From assembly GCA_016716765.1 (NCBI GenBank), contig JADJVA010000025.1, forward strand, positions 898,996 through 962,995: a stretch of 64,000 nucleotides of DNA, written 5' to 3'. The translations under genes were made by a program, and so were the position numbers. The DNA comes from Bdellovibrionales bacterium. Its GTDB lineage: Bacteria; Bdellovibrionota; Bdellovibrionia; Bdellovibrionales; UBA1609. Below are positions 1 to 8,478 of this stretch, piece by piece. Below the pieces are notes generated by a model, which was not told the origin of the DNA, did not search any database, and was given only the letters and a program-made list of their open reading frames with translations. The stretch's first letter is position 1; each line of letters begins with the position of its first letter.

Positions 1-1692
1 GGTCGTTCCGGTAGGAATCGTCTCGGGATCAATGTCTTCAGAAAAAAGAGAAGTCAGGCCGCTGTGAAACAATGGCAGAACAAAGGCCTCCTCTGACAGA
101 ATGAGATTGAATTCCTGAATATAATTCTGGTCTGCTTCTAGGCTATTTTCTTTATACTTTGTGACAAGTTCGCAGATGCGTCTGGAGGGATCTGGAAAGC
201 TCACTCCAAGTTTCGTGCAAAACATCATGTCAACAATCGAGTTTGTGATATTTCCACCAATATCGACAGAAGAAACACGAATATCAAAGATCTCATTTGA
301 TATTAATTTTTTGAAAGCGATTGGGTTGCTGCTATCTACAATCTCAAAAATAATTCTTTTTTCTGGGACACCCGAAAGCAGCTCTTTGACTAAGCTTTGA
401 ATGTAATTGTTTACAAGTGAACCGAGTCTGGGGGGAAGGCTCACAATGATTTGCTGGTCAGAATTGAAATCCTCGTAGCTAGCAACTTGGCTCGAGAGAG
501 TCGGGAGTGGGCGTTGTGTCACCGAGGGCCAATGAGAGTAAAACGAGGCAGAGGGGTAGATGGCATTTTTGGCGAACCAATCCGGTAAGGGGACCCCTTG
601 AAGGCGACTCTGAAAAACTTGTCGATTTCTTTTGCTTTCAAAAAAGCCAGAGGGAGTCAGAGGACTAAGTATCATTGCCGTGAGGAGAAACGGAGCCGTT
701 CTGATTTTATGAAAGACACCGCTGTTGTGAGAAAAATCTGGAACTGAGGCTCCTAGCCGTACAATTGTTCTAGAACTAATGACAGTCGTTTCGTCAACAT
801 TCTGTGCCGAAAAGCGAATCACATTGGGTGACGACTCCGAAACAGAGAACCACTTTTGATTTTTCTCAAGGACAAGTTGCCGTCCACTTTCATTCGACCG
901 CAACAGATAGGCACCGGAGGAAGTAAATTTGTGATCTTTTCTAAACTTGCCGTCCACAAAATTTCGGTCGCACCAAAATCCAAAATAAGGCATTCTCAAA
1001 AACTCAAGGAGCTCATGTTGCTCCTGCGTAAATTCAAAAAGAATTTGATGCGGTCCAGATGCTTTTAGACCACGAATAAAAGAAACCTGACCTTGAGCAA
1101 AGGCACGCCATCCATCGAGTTGGTCAAAAACCATCAGCTTTCCACTTTTTGCATATGTCTTCAGCTGCTCATGAAGTTTAACGACATATGAATTGGCGGT
1201 AATGGGAGTGCCGTCTTCACATTCTAGATGGTCTTGGAGGGCAAATTCCCAGCGTCGGCCATCATTTGATTTCGACCAAGAGGACGCAAGATAGGGCTCT
1301 ATTCTCCCGGAGACATCATATTTTACCAGCGTTCCAACAAGGGCATTGAGTATCGTTTGATTTTCGAATGAATCGCTGTGAGAAGGAGCCAATGAAAAAC
1401 TCACCTCAGGTGCCATCTCTGGACGATGAAAAATATAGTTCAGTTGATGACTTTCTCGAGAATCTATTTTAGCAGAAGAAGAAATCATTTTTCGGTGACC
1501 GTTGTGTGGCTGAGGAGTCCAGTTGGCGCACATCACAATCAAAACAGCTAAGATCCATAGGGACCATTTCGTCATGAGAAGTGATCGTTGTTCTCTGAAT
1601 TTTTTGAGTTTTTTGAGTTCTTTGAGTCCTCTGAATCGATACAAAGATTTCTGGCTCAAGGGAGTTGTTCCTTGTTTGATGAGGGTATTCAT
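1..1692 (-). CDS. ABC transporter substrate-binding protein, family 5 (peptide/nickel type), 3' end missing
   Basis: An uninterrupted minus-strand frame runs off the left edge, so the C-terminus is missing. The visible part (about 525 residues from the inner ATG at 1575) reads like a family 5 periplasmic solute-binding protein: a statement that the input is degraded into peptide-type motifs such as LVGTLVKYDVSGRIEPYLAS, then SWSKSNDGRRWEFAL and ITANSYVVKL, the usual N-terminal signature of OppA/DppA-like proteins. A hydrophobic segment (SLWILAVLIVMCANW) follows the ATG at 1575 and would serve as signal peptide or anchor. The frame stays open to an earlier ATG at 1692; between them, 9-bp repeats encode a Leu-Lys-rich stretch. 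Neither start has a convincing ribosome site. No permease or ATPase is visible here, so the substrate is unknown. Confidence 0.75.
   Translation of the reverse strand, partial: MNTLIKQGTTPLSQKSLYRFRGLKELKKLKKFREQRSLLMTKWSLWILAVLIVMCANWTPQPHNGHRKMISSSAKIDSRESHQLNYIFHRPEMAPEVSFSLAPSHSDSFENQTILNALVGTLVKYDVSGRIEPYLASSWSKSNDGRRWEFALQDHLECEDGTPITANSYVVKLHEQLKTYAKSGKLMVFDQLDGWRAFAQGQVSFIRGLKASGPHQILFEFTQEQHELLEFLRMPYFGFWCDRNFVDGKFRKDHKFTSSGAYLLRSNESGRQLVLEKNQKWFSVSESSPNVIRFSAQNVDETTVISSRTIVRLGASVPDFSHNSGVFHKIRTAPFLLTAMILSPLTPSGFFESKRNRQVFQSRLQGVPLPDWFAKNAIYPSASFYSHWPSVTQRPLPTLSSQVASYEDFNSDQQIIVSLPPRLGSLVNNYIQSLVKELLSGVPEKRIIFEIVDSSNPIAFKKLISNEIFDIRVSSVDIGGNITNSIVDMMFCTKLGVSFPDPSRRICELVTKYKENSLEADQNYIQEFNLILSEEAFVLPLFHSGLTSLFSEDIDPETIPTGTT
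1591..1635. repeat. 9-bp tandem repeat (five units)
   Basis: Five consecutive 9-bp units follow the pattern TTTTTTGAG with variants such as TTCTTTGAG and TCCTCTGAA. On the minus strand they sit just before the inner start codon of the substrate-binding protein. In that frame they encode Leu-Lys-rich triplets. Changes in copy number would keep the frame. Confidence 0.85.
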
Positions 1693-2017
1693 ATCGTCTC
1701 AATGAATAGTATTGCGTCGGAAAAGCAGATCGTCCGCAATGGTCAGACCGCTCTGAGTTCATTGAAAAATGAGATTTGATACTTTGAACCGAACTCCTCA
1801 GTTCGCCGCGAGCGAGGAGGCAATACGCTAAGATTAAAATGGTTGCCGAGGTTCTCCAGGTTCCGAGGATTCCCAGGTCTCTCGGGTCTCTCAGGGTACT
1901 CAGTGTTCCTGTGGTTCTTGTTGTTCTCAAGGTCTGCACTTGACGTCTCCTATCGGAGTGAGGTGTAACGAACTTGAGGCACTCCTATCATAAAATTTTT
2001 CTCACTTCTTTATTTTT
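1693..2017. other. Intergenic region between divergent genes, with a degenerate 9-bp repeat tract
   Basis: The region separates the substrate-binding protein (minus) from the histidine kinase (plus) and should hold both promoters, but I see no clear -35/-10 pair. From 1851 to 1931 there are nine consecutive degenerate 9-bp units (for example GTTCTCCAG, GTTCCGAGG, TCTCTCGGG, TCTCTCAGG, GTTCTCAAG). A long minus-strand frame through this tract has only repetitive, biased composition and is not called as a gene. Confidence 0.6.
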
Positions 2018-3811
2018 ATGCGTTTTTTAGCCAACATTGAAAAAGTTTTTAATTTACGCTCATGCCATAAAAAGCAGAGCTGGCTTGTTATTCCGACGAT
2101 CATCATGTTGATCTGGGTCATTGTTTGTCAATTGGTATTCTATTTTATTCAGCACAATCATGGTCTTGATTTGTCACGCGCTCTTCAGTCACAATTTCGT
2201 TCTGACTTGTTTTCTTCGGATTTTGAATATCTGTTGCGCTCTGTTGGTGATTTGGAAAAGCTTGCGACGATACGATGTCCAGTCGTTGAGCAGATTGAAC
2301 CTCGCCGTCGTATTTTGCTTGATTTGAGTTTTCGCGGGGACTGTATACAAAATTCATGGTTGCTGAGTGGGGGCCAATTTTCAGCGAAGGTTCGCGCGAT
2401 TAACAATGATCTTTTTGTCGTGAGTTTTTCGACTCGCAATCAGATCGTATTTTTATGGGGCCTATGGGCGATGCGCCTTGGCGGTTTGATTTTTTTTAGC
2501 ACCATCTACTTTGTTCAAAGGCTGAGAAATGTGCAGAACGATCAATTGGCCAAACTCAGGCTTGAGGCCGCGCAGACATTGACCTCGCTTGCGGCCCAGG
2601 TTTCTCATGATATTCGGTCGCCCCTTTCTGCGCTCAATTTGGCGGTGAGCACTTTACAGGGATGGCCCGATATGCTCGAGGAACAGAGACATTTGATTCG
2701 AAAGGCCACACAGCGGATCAACGATATTGCCAACGATCTGCTGAACAAAAGCAAAGTTCCGGATTTCGGAATTCCTGCGGTTGGAGTGCCAGACGATTCA
2801 GGGCCGAATATTGTCGGAAAGCGAGTCGAGGTTGTAGGGCCGTCGGGGCCGTCAGGGCGGTCAGGGCCGTCGGAGCCGTCAGACCCGATTTTGATTGCAG
2901 ATCTTCTTGATTCCGTTATTCGGGAAAAGCGCCTTCAGTTTTGCGAGAATCCGAATTTAGAAATTCATCTGGATTTGAGAGAGGGATTTGGATTCTTTGC
3001 CGTCATCAGTGCCGTCGAATTGTCTCGTGTGATTTCAAATCTCATCAACAACTCGGTTGAGGCATCGGTGAATAGCGGACGAATCACAATTGCTGTTCGG
3101 CGATATGCAGATCAGGGGCAAGGAGCGATTGTTGTTTCGGATCAGGGGAGAGGCATAAGTCCTGAGGTTTTAGAGAGAATAAGAGCGTGGGGACCCTCGA
3201 TGAGTGATCATATCTTGCGAATTGGAGGGCCGCAGATAGGAACGGGATTGGGACTTCATCATGCCCGCCAAACTCTGGCGCGAGCGGGCGGGGAATTTTC
3301 GATTCATTCCCGGGAGGGAGTCGGGACGATCGTGACACTTTTGCTGCCCTGTACTGAGGAGCCTCGCTGGTTTGCTCGTCGCATAAAGGTGCCACAGGGA
3401 GCCGTTGTGGTTTCGGTCGACGACGACCCCTCCATTCACCAGATCTGGGCGATGCGTCTCTCAAGCGCTGAACGCTCAAAGAGTCCGCACATTATTCTTT
3501 ATTCAAAGGCCTCAGCCATGAAGTGGATTTTGGAGCATCGGGATCTTGATTGTGTTTACCTGATTGATTTTGAATTTCTCGGTGAACCTGGAGATGGTCT
3601 TGACCTCATTGCAGAGGCGGGAATTGCAGCTCAATCTATATTAGTGACCTCGAGATATGAAGAACCTCACGTCCGATCGCGATCTTTGGCTCTCGGAGTT
3701 CGCCTCTTACCCAAGAGCCTAGCGGCTTTCGTGCCTTTGTCTTTTTTTAACCGAGTTCAAAATGACACCGAATCGGACAAGGCGATTGAGAAATCGCCCA
3801 TTTTCTCTTAA
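2018..3811 (+). CDS. Hybrid sensor histidine kinase with C-terminal receiver domain
   Basis: This is a 597-residue membrane sensor kinase. A transmembrane segment lies near residues 23-44 and a second near 144-166, enclosing a short extracytoplasmic sensor. The dimerisation box SHDIRSPLSAL places the phosphorylated histidine at H197. The N box (NLINNSVEAS, about 341-350), G1 (SDQGRGIS, about 374-381) and G2 (GTGLGLHHA, 408-416) form the ATP-binding domain. The C-terminal domain has receiver landmarks: DDD at 468-470, a likely phospho-acceptor D517, T544/S545 and K566. A linker of five Gly/Ser-Pro-Ser repeats (about 274-288) comes from 9-bp tandem repeats. No partner regulator is adjacent. No clear Shine-Dalgarno sequence precedes the ATG. 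The 3' end is copied at 5188-5303. Confidence 0.9.
   Translation: MRFLANIEKVFNLRSCHKKQSWLVIPTIIMLIWVIVCQLVFYFIQHNHGLDLSRALQSQFRSDLFSSDFEYLLRSVGDLEKLATIRCPVVEQIEPRRRILLDLSFRGDCIQNSWLLSGGQFSAKVRAINNDLFVVSFSTRNQIVFLWGLWAMRLGGLIFFSTIYFVQRLRNVQNDQLAKLRLEAAQTLTSLAAQVSHDIRSPLSALNLAVSTLQGWPDMLEEQRHLIRKATQRINDIANDLLNKSKVPDFGIPAVGVPDDSGPNIVGKRVEVVGPSGPSGRSGPSEPSDPILIADLLDSVIREKRLQFCENPNLEIHLDLREGFGFFAVISAVELSRVISNLINNSVEASVNSGRITIAVRRYADQGQGAIVVSDQGRGISPEVLERIRAWGPSMSDHILRIGGPQIGTGLGLHHARQTLARAGGEFSIHSREGVGTIVTLLLPCTEEPRWFARRIKVPQGAVVVSVDDDPSIHQIWAMRLSSAERSKSPHIILYSKASAMKWILEHRDLDCVYLIDFEFLGEPGDGLDLIAEAGIAAQSILVTSRYEEPHVRSRSLALGVRLLPKSLAAFVPLSFFNRVQNDTESDKAIEKSPIFS
2837..2881 (+). repeat. 9-bp tandem repeat inside the kinase linker
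   Basis: Five units of the type GGGCCGTCR encode a Gly-Pro-Ser repeat between the dimerisation and ATPase domains of the histidine kinase. The 9-bp period matches the repeats at 1591-1635 and 1851-1931, although the unit sequence differs. Confidence 0.85.
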
Positions 3812-4252
3812 AGACGGGACTAGTTTGCCCGCATCTATATTGTTGTATTGATCCTAAATCAATCTTAAGAGGTTTTGTACCGACAAATTGGTGTCAAAAA
3901 ACTCCCAATTTTTCTGGCACGTAAATGGCAATGACGGCAACTGTTCCATTTGTAAGATGATAATTAAATAAAAATAAACATATTTTTCATTGAGTGAAAT
4001 TTAGCTGAGTACACCGAGAGGATCGTTGTGTGCGGAGGGAGAACCATGTCAAATCGAAATACTTACAGTCACACCGTCACCAGAGCAGCCGGCTGGATCA
4101 GCGTGCAGATCAACAAGCGAACCAAGAAACTGACCAATGCGCGGCCTAAGCAAGGGCTACAGGCGTGCGCTTATCAGCCTATCAAACTTCTGACTGCTCT
4201 CACTTTCATCTTTGCTGGGGCTTTGTATGCCGATCCCGCGTCGGCAGACCCC
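3694..4252 (+). repeat. Segmental duplication, copy 1
   Basis: This block of about 560 bp comprises the last ~115 bp of the histidine kinase, the intergenic region with the promoter, and the start plus secretion leader of the next gene. It recurs as a diverged direct copy at about 5188-5749. Identity is high over the coding leader and over the kinase tail and lower in parts of the intergenic region. Confidence 0.9.
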
Positions 4253-4807
4253 TTCGGTAGGTTTAGAAAAGATTTATCGCAAATTTTGCGACAAATTGAG
4301 CTAGCCGAAAGAGATCCCTGTAGGATTAAGGAAGCGGCTGCAGCAAGGGAATTAAATGATCTGATAGAGAACACTCGCATAACTATTCAATCAATAAATG
4401 GGCTGTTCGAGCACAGCTCGCAGTTGGATAGGGAATTGGAAGGTTCAAACGAGATGATGGCGATGGATCCGAATGCCATTTTATGGTTATTAAATAATCA
4501 TTTCCAGAATTTTCGAACCTTTATTGAGCGCGTGAGCGTGTATATTCATAGAATTGAGCGTTACAATGGCATGGCCAGGCATCGCACGGACGTATCACTA
4601 TTGACTGATCAGCTTGAGGAACTGAGGTCTGTCCTCCAGGGAATTCAAGTGCTGGGCCTTTCATTGTCCAGAGATGAATTCCTTAGCGCAAACAGAAATT
4701 TCTTTGAAATCGTTCAATCCATTAAAGAGAGGCTTTTAAGTGAACGCAATTTCTTTGAATTTGAACCTTATCGTCTTGGGAGCGACTGCTCTTGCGTACC
4801 ATTATAA
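4046..4807 (+). CDS. Exported helical protein with long duplicated leader, unknown function
   Basis: I do not recognise this 253-residue protein. The ATG at 4046 is preferred over the GTG at 4028 because GGAGG lies nine bases before it. The first ~67 residues are a long leader: a polar, basic n-region of about 45 residues, a hydrophobic core (LLTALTFIFAGALY) and a likely cleavage site after ADPASA. The length recalls the extended signal peptides of type V secreted proteins, but that is only a resemblance. The mature part is predicted to be mostly helical, with cysteines near each end. The leader is nearly identical to that of the gene at 5543, while the mature parts differ completely. Confidence 0.75.
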   Translation: MSNRNTYSHTVTRAAGWISVQINKRTKKLTNARPKQGLQACAYQPIKLLTALTFIFAGALYADPASADPFGRFRKDLSQILRQIELAERDPCRIKEAAAARELNDLIENTRITIQSINGLFEHSSQLDRELEGSNEMMAMDPNAILWLLNNHFQNFRTFIERVSVYIHRIERYNGMARHRTDVSLLTDQLEELRSVLQGIQVLGLSLSRDEFLSANRNFFEIVQSIKERLLSERNFFEFEPYRLGSDCSCVPL

Positions 4808-5187
4808 AACCCTAGTGGCCGTACCTGCTGCTTTAATTGAATCAACACAACCGTCAGGCAAAGCAGCGAAAGAGTGGGCAGTAGTTTCATTCTCCCTGCC
4901 TGCCAGAATGAATCGCCGCCAAAGCCGCCGCTCTATTGTGGTAAATCTATACACACATCCATCCAAACATCCATCCAAACATACATACATCCCATGGATT
5001 CTGCAGATTTTGAGGGAACTGGGATTCAAATTTCTCCATCGAATTGTTGATTAGCTATGAATCTACTCGTGACAATATCGACGATATAGTTCTGGCTGAA
5101 TTGCAGGTGTTCATCGCAGGCATCAAAATCAAGCAGTGCCGTCGGCTCTCTCTCTCTCTCTCTCTGGATCTGGGCATCGAGCTTTCG
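4808..5187. other. Non-coding spacer with microsatellites
   Basis: No convincing gene is present. There is a CATC/CATA-type short repeat at about 4956-4992 and a pure (CT)10 dinucleotide run at 5146-5165, immediately before the second copy of the segmental duplication. Plus-strand ORFs through this stretch have no recognisable protein features. Confidence 0.6.
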
Positions 5188-5303
5188 GAGTCCGCCTCTT
5201 ACCCAAGAGTTTGGCGGCTTTCGTGCCTTTGTCGTTTTTTAGCCGAGTTCAAAATGACACCGAATTGGACAAGGCGATTGAGAAATCGCTCATTTTCTCT
5301 TAA
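5188..5303 (+). pseudogene. Duplicated 3' fragment of the histidine kinase
   Basis: The sequence matches the last ~115 bp of the kinase gene, including its TAA at 5301-5303. It has no start codon and no upstream kinase sequence. It is a by-product of the segmental duplication and should not be functional. Confidence 0.85.
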
Positions 5304-5749
5304 AGACGGGACCAGTTTGCCCGGCAATATTACTCTAATACTGATCCGAAATTGATCTTGAGCAGTTCTGTGCCGACAAATCGGTGTCAAAAAAGCTCCA
5401 ACTTTAGTGGCACGCAATTGGCAATGACGGCAACTGTTCCATTTGTAAAACGGTAATTAAATAGAAATCATCAACAAATTTTGCGTTGAGCAAAATTTAA
5501 CTAAAGCACACCGAGAGAGTCGTTGTGTGCGAAGGGAGGACCATGTCAAATCGAAATACTTATAGTCACACCGTCATCAGAGAGGCCTGTTGGATCAGCG
5601 CGCAGACCAACGCGCGAACCAAGAAACAGACCGAGGCGCCGCTTAAGCAAGGGACACAGGCGTGCGCTTATCAGCCTATCAAACTTCTGACTGCTCTCAC
5701 TTTCATCTTTGCTGGGGCTTTGTATGCCGATCCAGCGTCGGCAGACTTT
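5188..5749 (+). repeat. Segmental duplication, copy 2
   Basis: This is the diverged second copy of 3694-4252. It starts abruptly about 22 bp after the CT microsatellite, in the middle of kinase-tail sequence, and ends at the signal peptidase site of the downstream gene, where similarity stops. Confidence 0.9.
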
Positions 5750-6124
5750 TTGAGTAAAGCTAGAGACGATATCAAAAGAGAAGCGGCTAAGGTTAAATTG
5801 CCTCCGATTGCCGTTGTGGTGCCGCTCATAGTGCCGCTCATAGTGCCCGACGGCGCACCCCATTTGCTCCCAGCTATTACCAAGGCTCCAGAGAACATAG
5901 TGAAAGCAGGTGTCAAAGCCGTGGATGATACATTGAAAACAGTGGGTAAAGCTGGAGAGGATGCTAATGATACACTGATTAAGGGACGAGATGATCTCAA
6001 TAATACAGTGATTAAAGCTTTGAGTGATACAAGGGAAACAGTTGTAACGACCCAAGAGGATATAGAGGATACAGTGCATAAGGCTGGAAAGGATTCAAAA
6101 AAAACTCATGAATTATTTGGGTGA
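5543..6124 (+). CDS. Exported amphipathic-repeat protein with duplicated leader
   Basis: This 193-residue protein begins at ATG 5543, preceded by GGGAGGA. Its leader is almost the same as that of the gene at 4046, ending in ADPASA. The mature part has a hydrophobic repeat (PLIVPLIVP, from a 12-bp DNA repeat) and then about 70 residues of loosely repeated 10-11-residue units rich in Asp, Thr, Val and Lys (DDTLKTVGKAG, NDTLIKGRDD, NNTVIKALSD), suggesting an amphipathic helix or coiled coil. An eight-A run at 6097-6104 lies just before the stop and the next frame opens there. Removing one A would fuse it with the downstream ORF, so the two may be one gene. Function unknown. Confidence 0.7.
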   Translation: MSNRNTYSHTVIREACWISAQTNARTKKQTEAPLKQGTQACAYQPIKLLTALTFIFAGALYADPASADFLSKARDDIKREAAKVKLPPIAVVVPLIVPLIVPDGAPHLLPAITKAPENIVKAGVKAVDDTLKTVGKAGEDANDTLIKGRDDLNNTVIKALSDTRETVVTTQEDIEDTVHKAGKDSKKTHELFG

Positions 6125-6749
6125 TGTTTGCTCTTTGGGTGAGGACGGAAGAAAGAGAGATAGGGAGAGGGAGGAGGCAAAAGAAGAGAGACAGCGCGTT
6201 GTTCGTGATGGAGCAAGAGTGCTGCGGAATGAACAAATATCGCAAACGAGACGCCTTCTAAATGTCAAGAAGGATTTGATAGCCACGCTGGGGCTCCTTG
6301 ATGCAGATAATGAGGTGATTTTCTGGATAATGGCATCAAACAATAAAATCTTTAGGCAGTTTTTGCTTTCAAGTGAGAATACCGCAGATAACCTGATGGC
6401 CGTTAAATTGCTCTTAGCCTCCCAGTTCGCCACTTTGCTTGACTATGCTGATCGTACGAGCAGTCAGATACCTCAAGTTGAGACTCAAGATAATGGGACT
6501 AAGGATGAAATGAGTCTTCGTGCACTGATTGAGAAATTTCAGGTTGAGATGACTATCCTTAAGAACGACCAAGAGCAGGGTGCCATATCTTCTTTAGATG
6601 CATTGGCTAGGAGCTACAACTACTCAACTGTTTATAGTGTGGCCATTAGAGAGAGACTAAAAACTAATCACGACTCCGCTAAGAAAGAAGTGAGCTCTCT
6701 TGAAGAGAGTTTGAAGATTCTTGAAAGTGAAGAAGGAGCGTCGAAATGA
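6108..6749 (+). CDS. Helical charged protein, possibly the second half of the upstream gene
   Basis: This 213-residue ORF overlaps the previous stop by 17 bases and has no signal peptide and no visible Shine-Dalgarno sequence. Both facts suggest it is read as a continuation of the exported protein at 5543 after loss of one A in the run at 6097-6104, or by slippage there. The first ~40 residues are very rich in Arg, Glu and Asp, and the rest is helical. The stop overlaps the next start (ATGA at 6746), so translation is coupled to the lipoprotein downstream. No family recognised. Confidence 0.6.
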   Translation: MNYLGDVCSLGEDGRKRDREREEAKEERQRVVRDGARVLRNEQISQTRRLLNVKKDLIATLGLLDADNEVIFWIMASNNKIFRQFLLSSENTADNLMAVKLLLASQFATLLDYADRTSSQIPQVETQDNGTKDEMSLRALIEKFQVEMTILKNDQEQGAISSLDALARSYNYSTVYSVAIRERLKTNHDSAKKEVSSLEESLKILESEEGASK

Positions 6750-7474
6750 TTGCGTGGCGATTTATTTTAAGTTGTATGATTATCTCCTTATCTCTGAGCG
6801 GTTGCAGCGACAGCACAACTGGTACTTCAGTTCCTGTTCCTAAGCCTGTTTCTGTTCATTCGGAGGCAGTAGATGCCTCCGATAAGTTCGCACCTTTGGA
6901 CCGTTTACTTGAAGTCGGATGTCGGTATCAAATTATAGATGGGAGGCGAGGAGATTTGTCTTGTCAGGAAAAGGCGACTCCTATTGATGGATATAACCAA
7001 TATAAATCAATCGCGCAATTTTATCACAGTGTTGGCGTGCTAATAGAGGAGAAGTCCCATCATCACGAAGTCAGAGAAAAATTGATATTTAAACATGGTG
7101 CTGCAATGGTTTTCTTACTCGGGAAAGGCAAAGTTGATTGGGCTGACTATGTGGCGAGAAGAAGTGATATTCTATTTGCTGCAAAGGATATCGCACATTC
7201 TGAATTGTCTCAGGTTTCACATTTGCAAAAAAAAGAGAATCTTTTGGAATCGGGAATGTGGATTTTGCTGAGATCAATTGCCGTGTACGCTCAAGTTTAT
7301 CTCAATTTCGACCATGACCAGGTGAATTTGGAAGTCGGCAAGATCTTCAATCTCGAGACATTTTTGTCCTACATGGAGTTTTTTAAGGCGGAGCTCGATG
7401 AGCTACACACTGGATCTCAAGGATTATGCCATCAAGTTTTTGAAACACTCAATCAACTGGGTAGCAATCAATGA
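6746..7474 (+). CDS. Lipoprotein of unknown function
   Basis: This 242-residue protein has a clear lipoprotein signal: a short basic start, a hydrophobic core and the lipobox LSGC, so it should be acylated at Cys20 and membrane-attached. AAGGAG lies upstream of the ATG, which overlaps the previous stop. The mature part is helical, with no motif I recognise; three or four cysteines (in VGCRYQ, LSCQEK and GLCHQ) might form disulfides. It overlaps the next gene by ATGA at 7471. The chain of overlaps from 5543 to 8463 indicates one transcript leading into the RHS gene, and suggests an accessory role for the exported proteins. Confidence 0.75.
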   Translation: MIAWRFILSCMIISLSLSGCSDSTTGTSVPVPKPVSVHSEAVDASDKFAPLDRLLEVGCRYQIIDGRRGDLSCQEKATPIDGYNQYKSIAQFYHSVGVLIEEKSHHHEVREKLIFKHGAAMVFLLGKGKVDWADYVARRSDILFAAKDIAHSELSQVSHLQKKENLLESGMWILLRSIAVYAQVYLNFDHDQVNLEVGKIFNLETFLSYMEFFKAELDELHTGSQGLCHQVFETLNQLGSNQ

Positions 7475-8463
7475 AAGCACTATTTCTGATTATTTTGGTG
7501 ATCGTCCCACAGTGGGGGTGGAGCGAGGAATCCGTTGCAGTGGAAGCGGGGAAAGCCTTTGGCCTGGGATATGCGAAAGCCCAGGCCATGGCGTTTACCG
7601 CAGATTTTCTCGATAAAAATCCAAATCTTGTCTTCTCTGTCGATCCAAAGATAGGGACGAAGGTTTTTACTTTTGCAGCCAAGTCATTATCAGTTTTGGC
7701 ATTTGTTCAGGCCAAAACAGATAAGGAGCGTGCTTGGGCTGCGACGAGTTTTATTCTATCGCCGGAGCCCACCACTGCGATGATCCTTCTGGCTGTCCAG
7801 TTTGCTGATGCAATGATTACTATTGGGCACATGCGGGAAATCAGCGAGATTCAGCGCAGGACCTATGACCTTGCCCGCGAGACGAGCGTCATTCAAAGGG
7901 CTATTGCTGAGAGTGAAATAAATCAGATAAATTTTCATGTTAATGAGCTTCAGTCGCTCAAAAATCAGCTTCTCCTGATAATAGAGAAAATAAAAAGAAG
8001 CGAAACGAATTATTCAGCCGCTTTAAATGCAGGAGAAATGAAAGAAAAGCAAGTTGACGAAGTATCGATTGAAGAAATTCTGAAGTCCATATTTAGCTTT
8101 GAGACGTTAGCTCACAGAGTAGACTATTTGGAAGGCAACTTAAAGATATTGGTCAGCGGGAAATGGTATGCTTCTGATGCTGCATTAGTCCAAAAGTTGA
8201 ATGATTTTTCGGATTTTATTAAGGAAATTAAGCCAATTCAAATTCATTCATTGAATATTAAGAACACATATATCTCCTACGTATCGCTTTTAGAGGCGGA
8301 GGCGGTCAATCGCGAGATGAGAGGAGCCCACGCAAAACGTGTCAATAAGACGCAGACTCAATTGTATTGCTTTGAAATGATAAATGATAACTTCAAAATC
8401 CAAAGGAGAGATGAGATCGAAGAGATCTTCGCGAATTGCATGCGCGAACAATCAATTCAGTGA
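7471..8463 (+). CDS. Exported helical protein of unknown function
   Basis: This 330-residue protein has a typical Sec signal peptide (hydrophobic core LFLIILVIVPQW, likely cleavage after WGWSEE or nearby). A moderately hydrophobic stretch at about residues 100-115 is followed by long helical segments rich in Glu, Gln and Ile that could form a coiled coil (about 120-205). There are two cysteines near the C-terminus. The start overlaps the lipoprotein stop, and the stop is 15 bases before the RHS gene. I do not recognise the family. Its place directly before the RHS gene suggests a role in export, folding or anchoring of the RHS protein, but this is inference. Confidence 0.75.
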   Translation: MKALFLIILVIVPQWGWSEESVAVEAGKAFGLGYAKAQAMAFTADFLDKNPNLVFSVDPKIGTKVFTFAAKSLSVLAFVQAKTDKERAWAATSFILSPEPTTAMILLAVQFADAMITIGHMREISEIQRRTYDLARETSVIQRAIAESEINQINFHVNELQSLKNQLLLIIEKIKRSETNYSAALNAGEMKEKQVDEVSIEEILKSIFSFETLAHRVDYLEGNLKILVSGKWYASDAALVQKLNDFSDFIKEIKPIQIHSLNIKNTYISYVSLLEAEAVNREMRGAHAKRVNKTQTQLYCFEMINDNFKIQRRDEIEEIFANCMREQSIQ

Positions 8464-8478
8464 TCTTGTTTTATTTTT

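Noticed and set aside
1469..1939. 156-residue minus-strand ORF rich in Arg, Thr and Leu triplets
   Set aside because: It is produced by the 9-bp repeats and overlaps the substrate-binding protein gene in another frame. It has no recognisable feature.
4740..5355. Two plus-strand ORFs of about 100 residues
   Set aside because: They read through the end of the gene at 4046, the microsatellites and the duplicated kinase tail in other frames.
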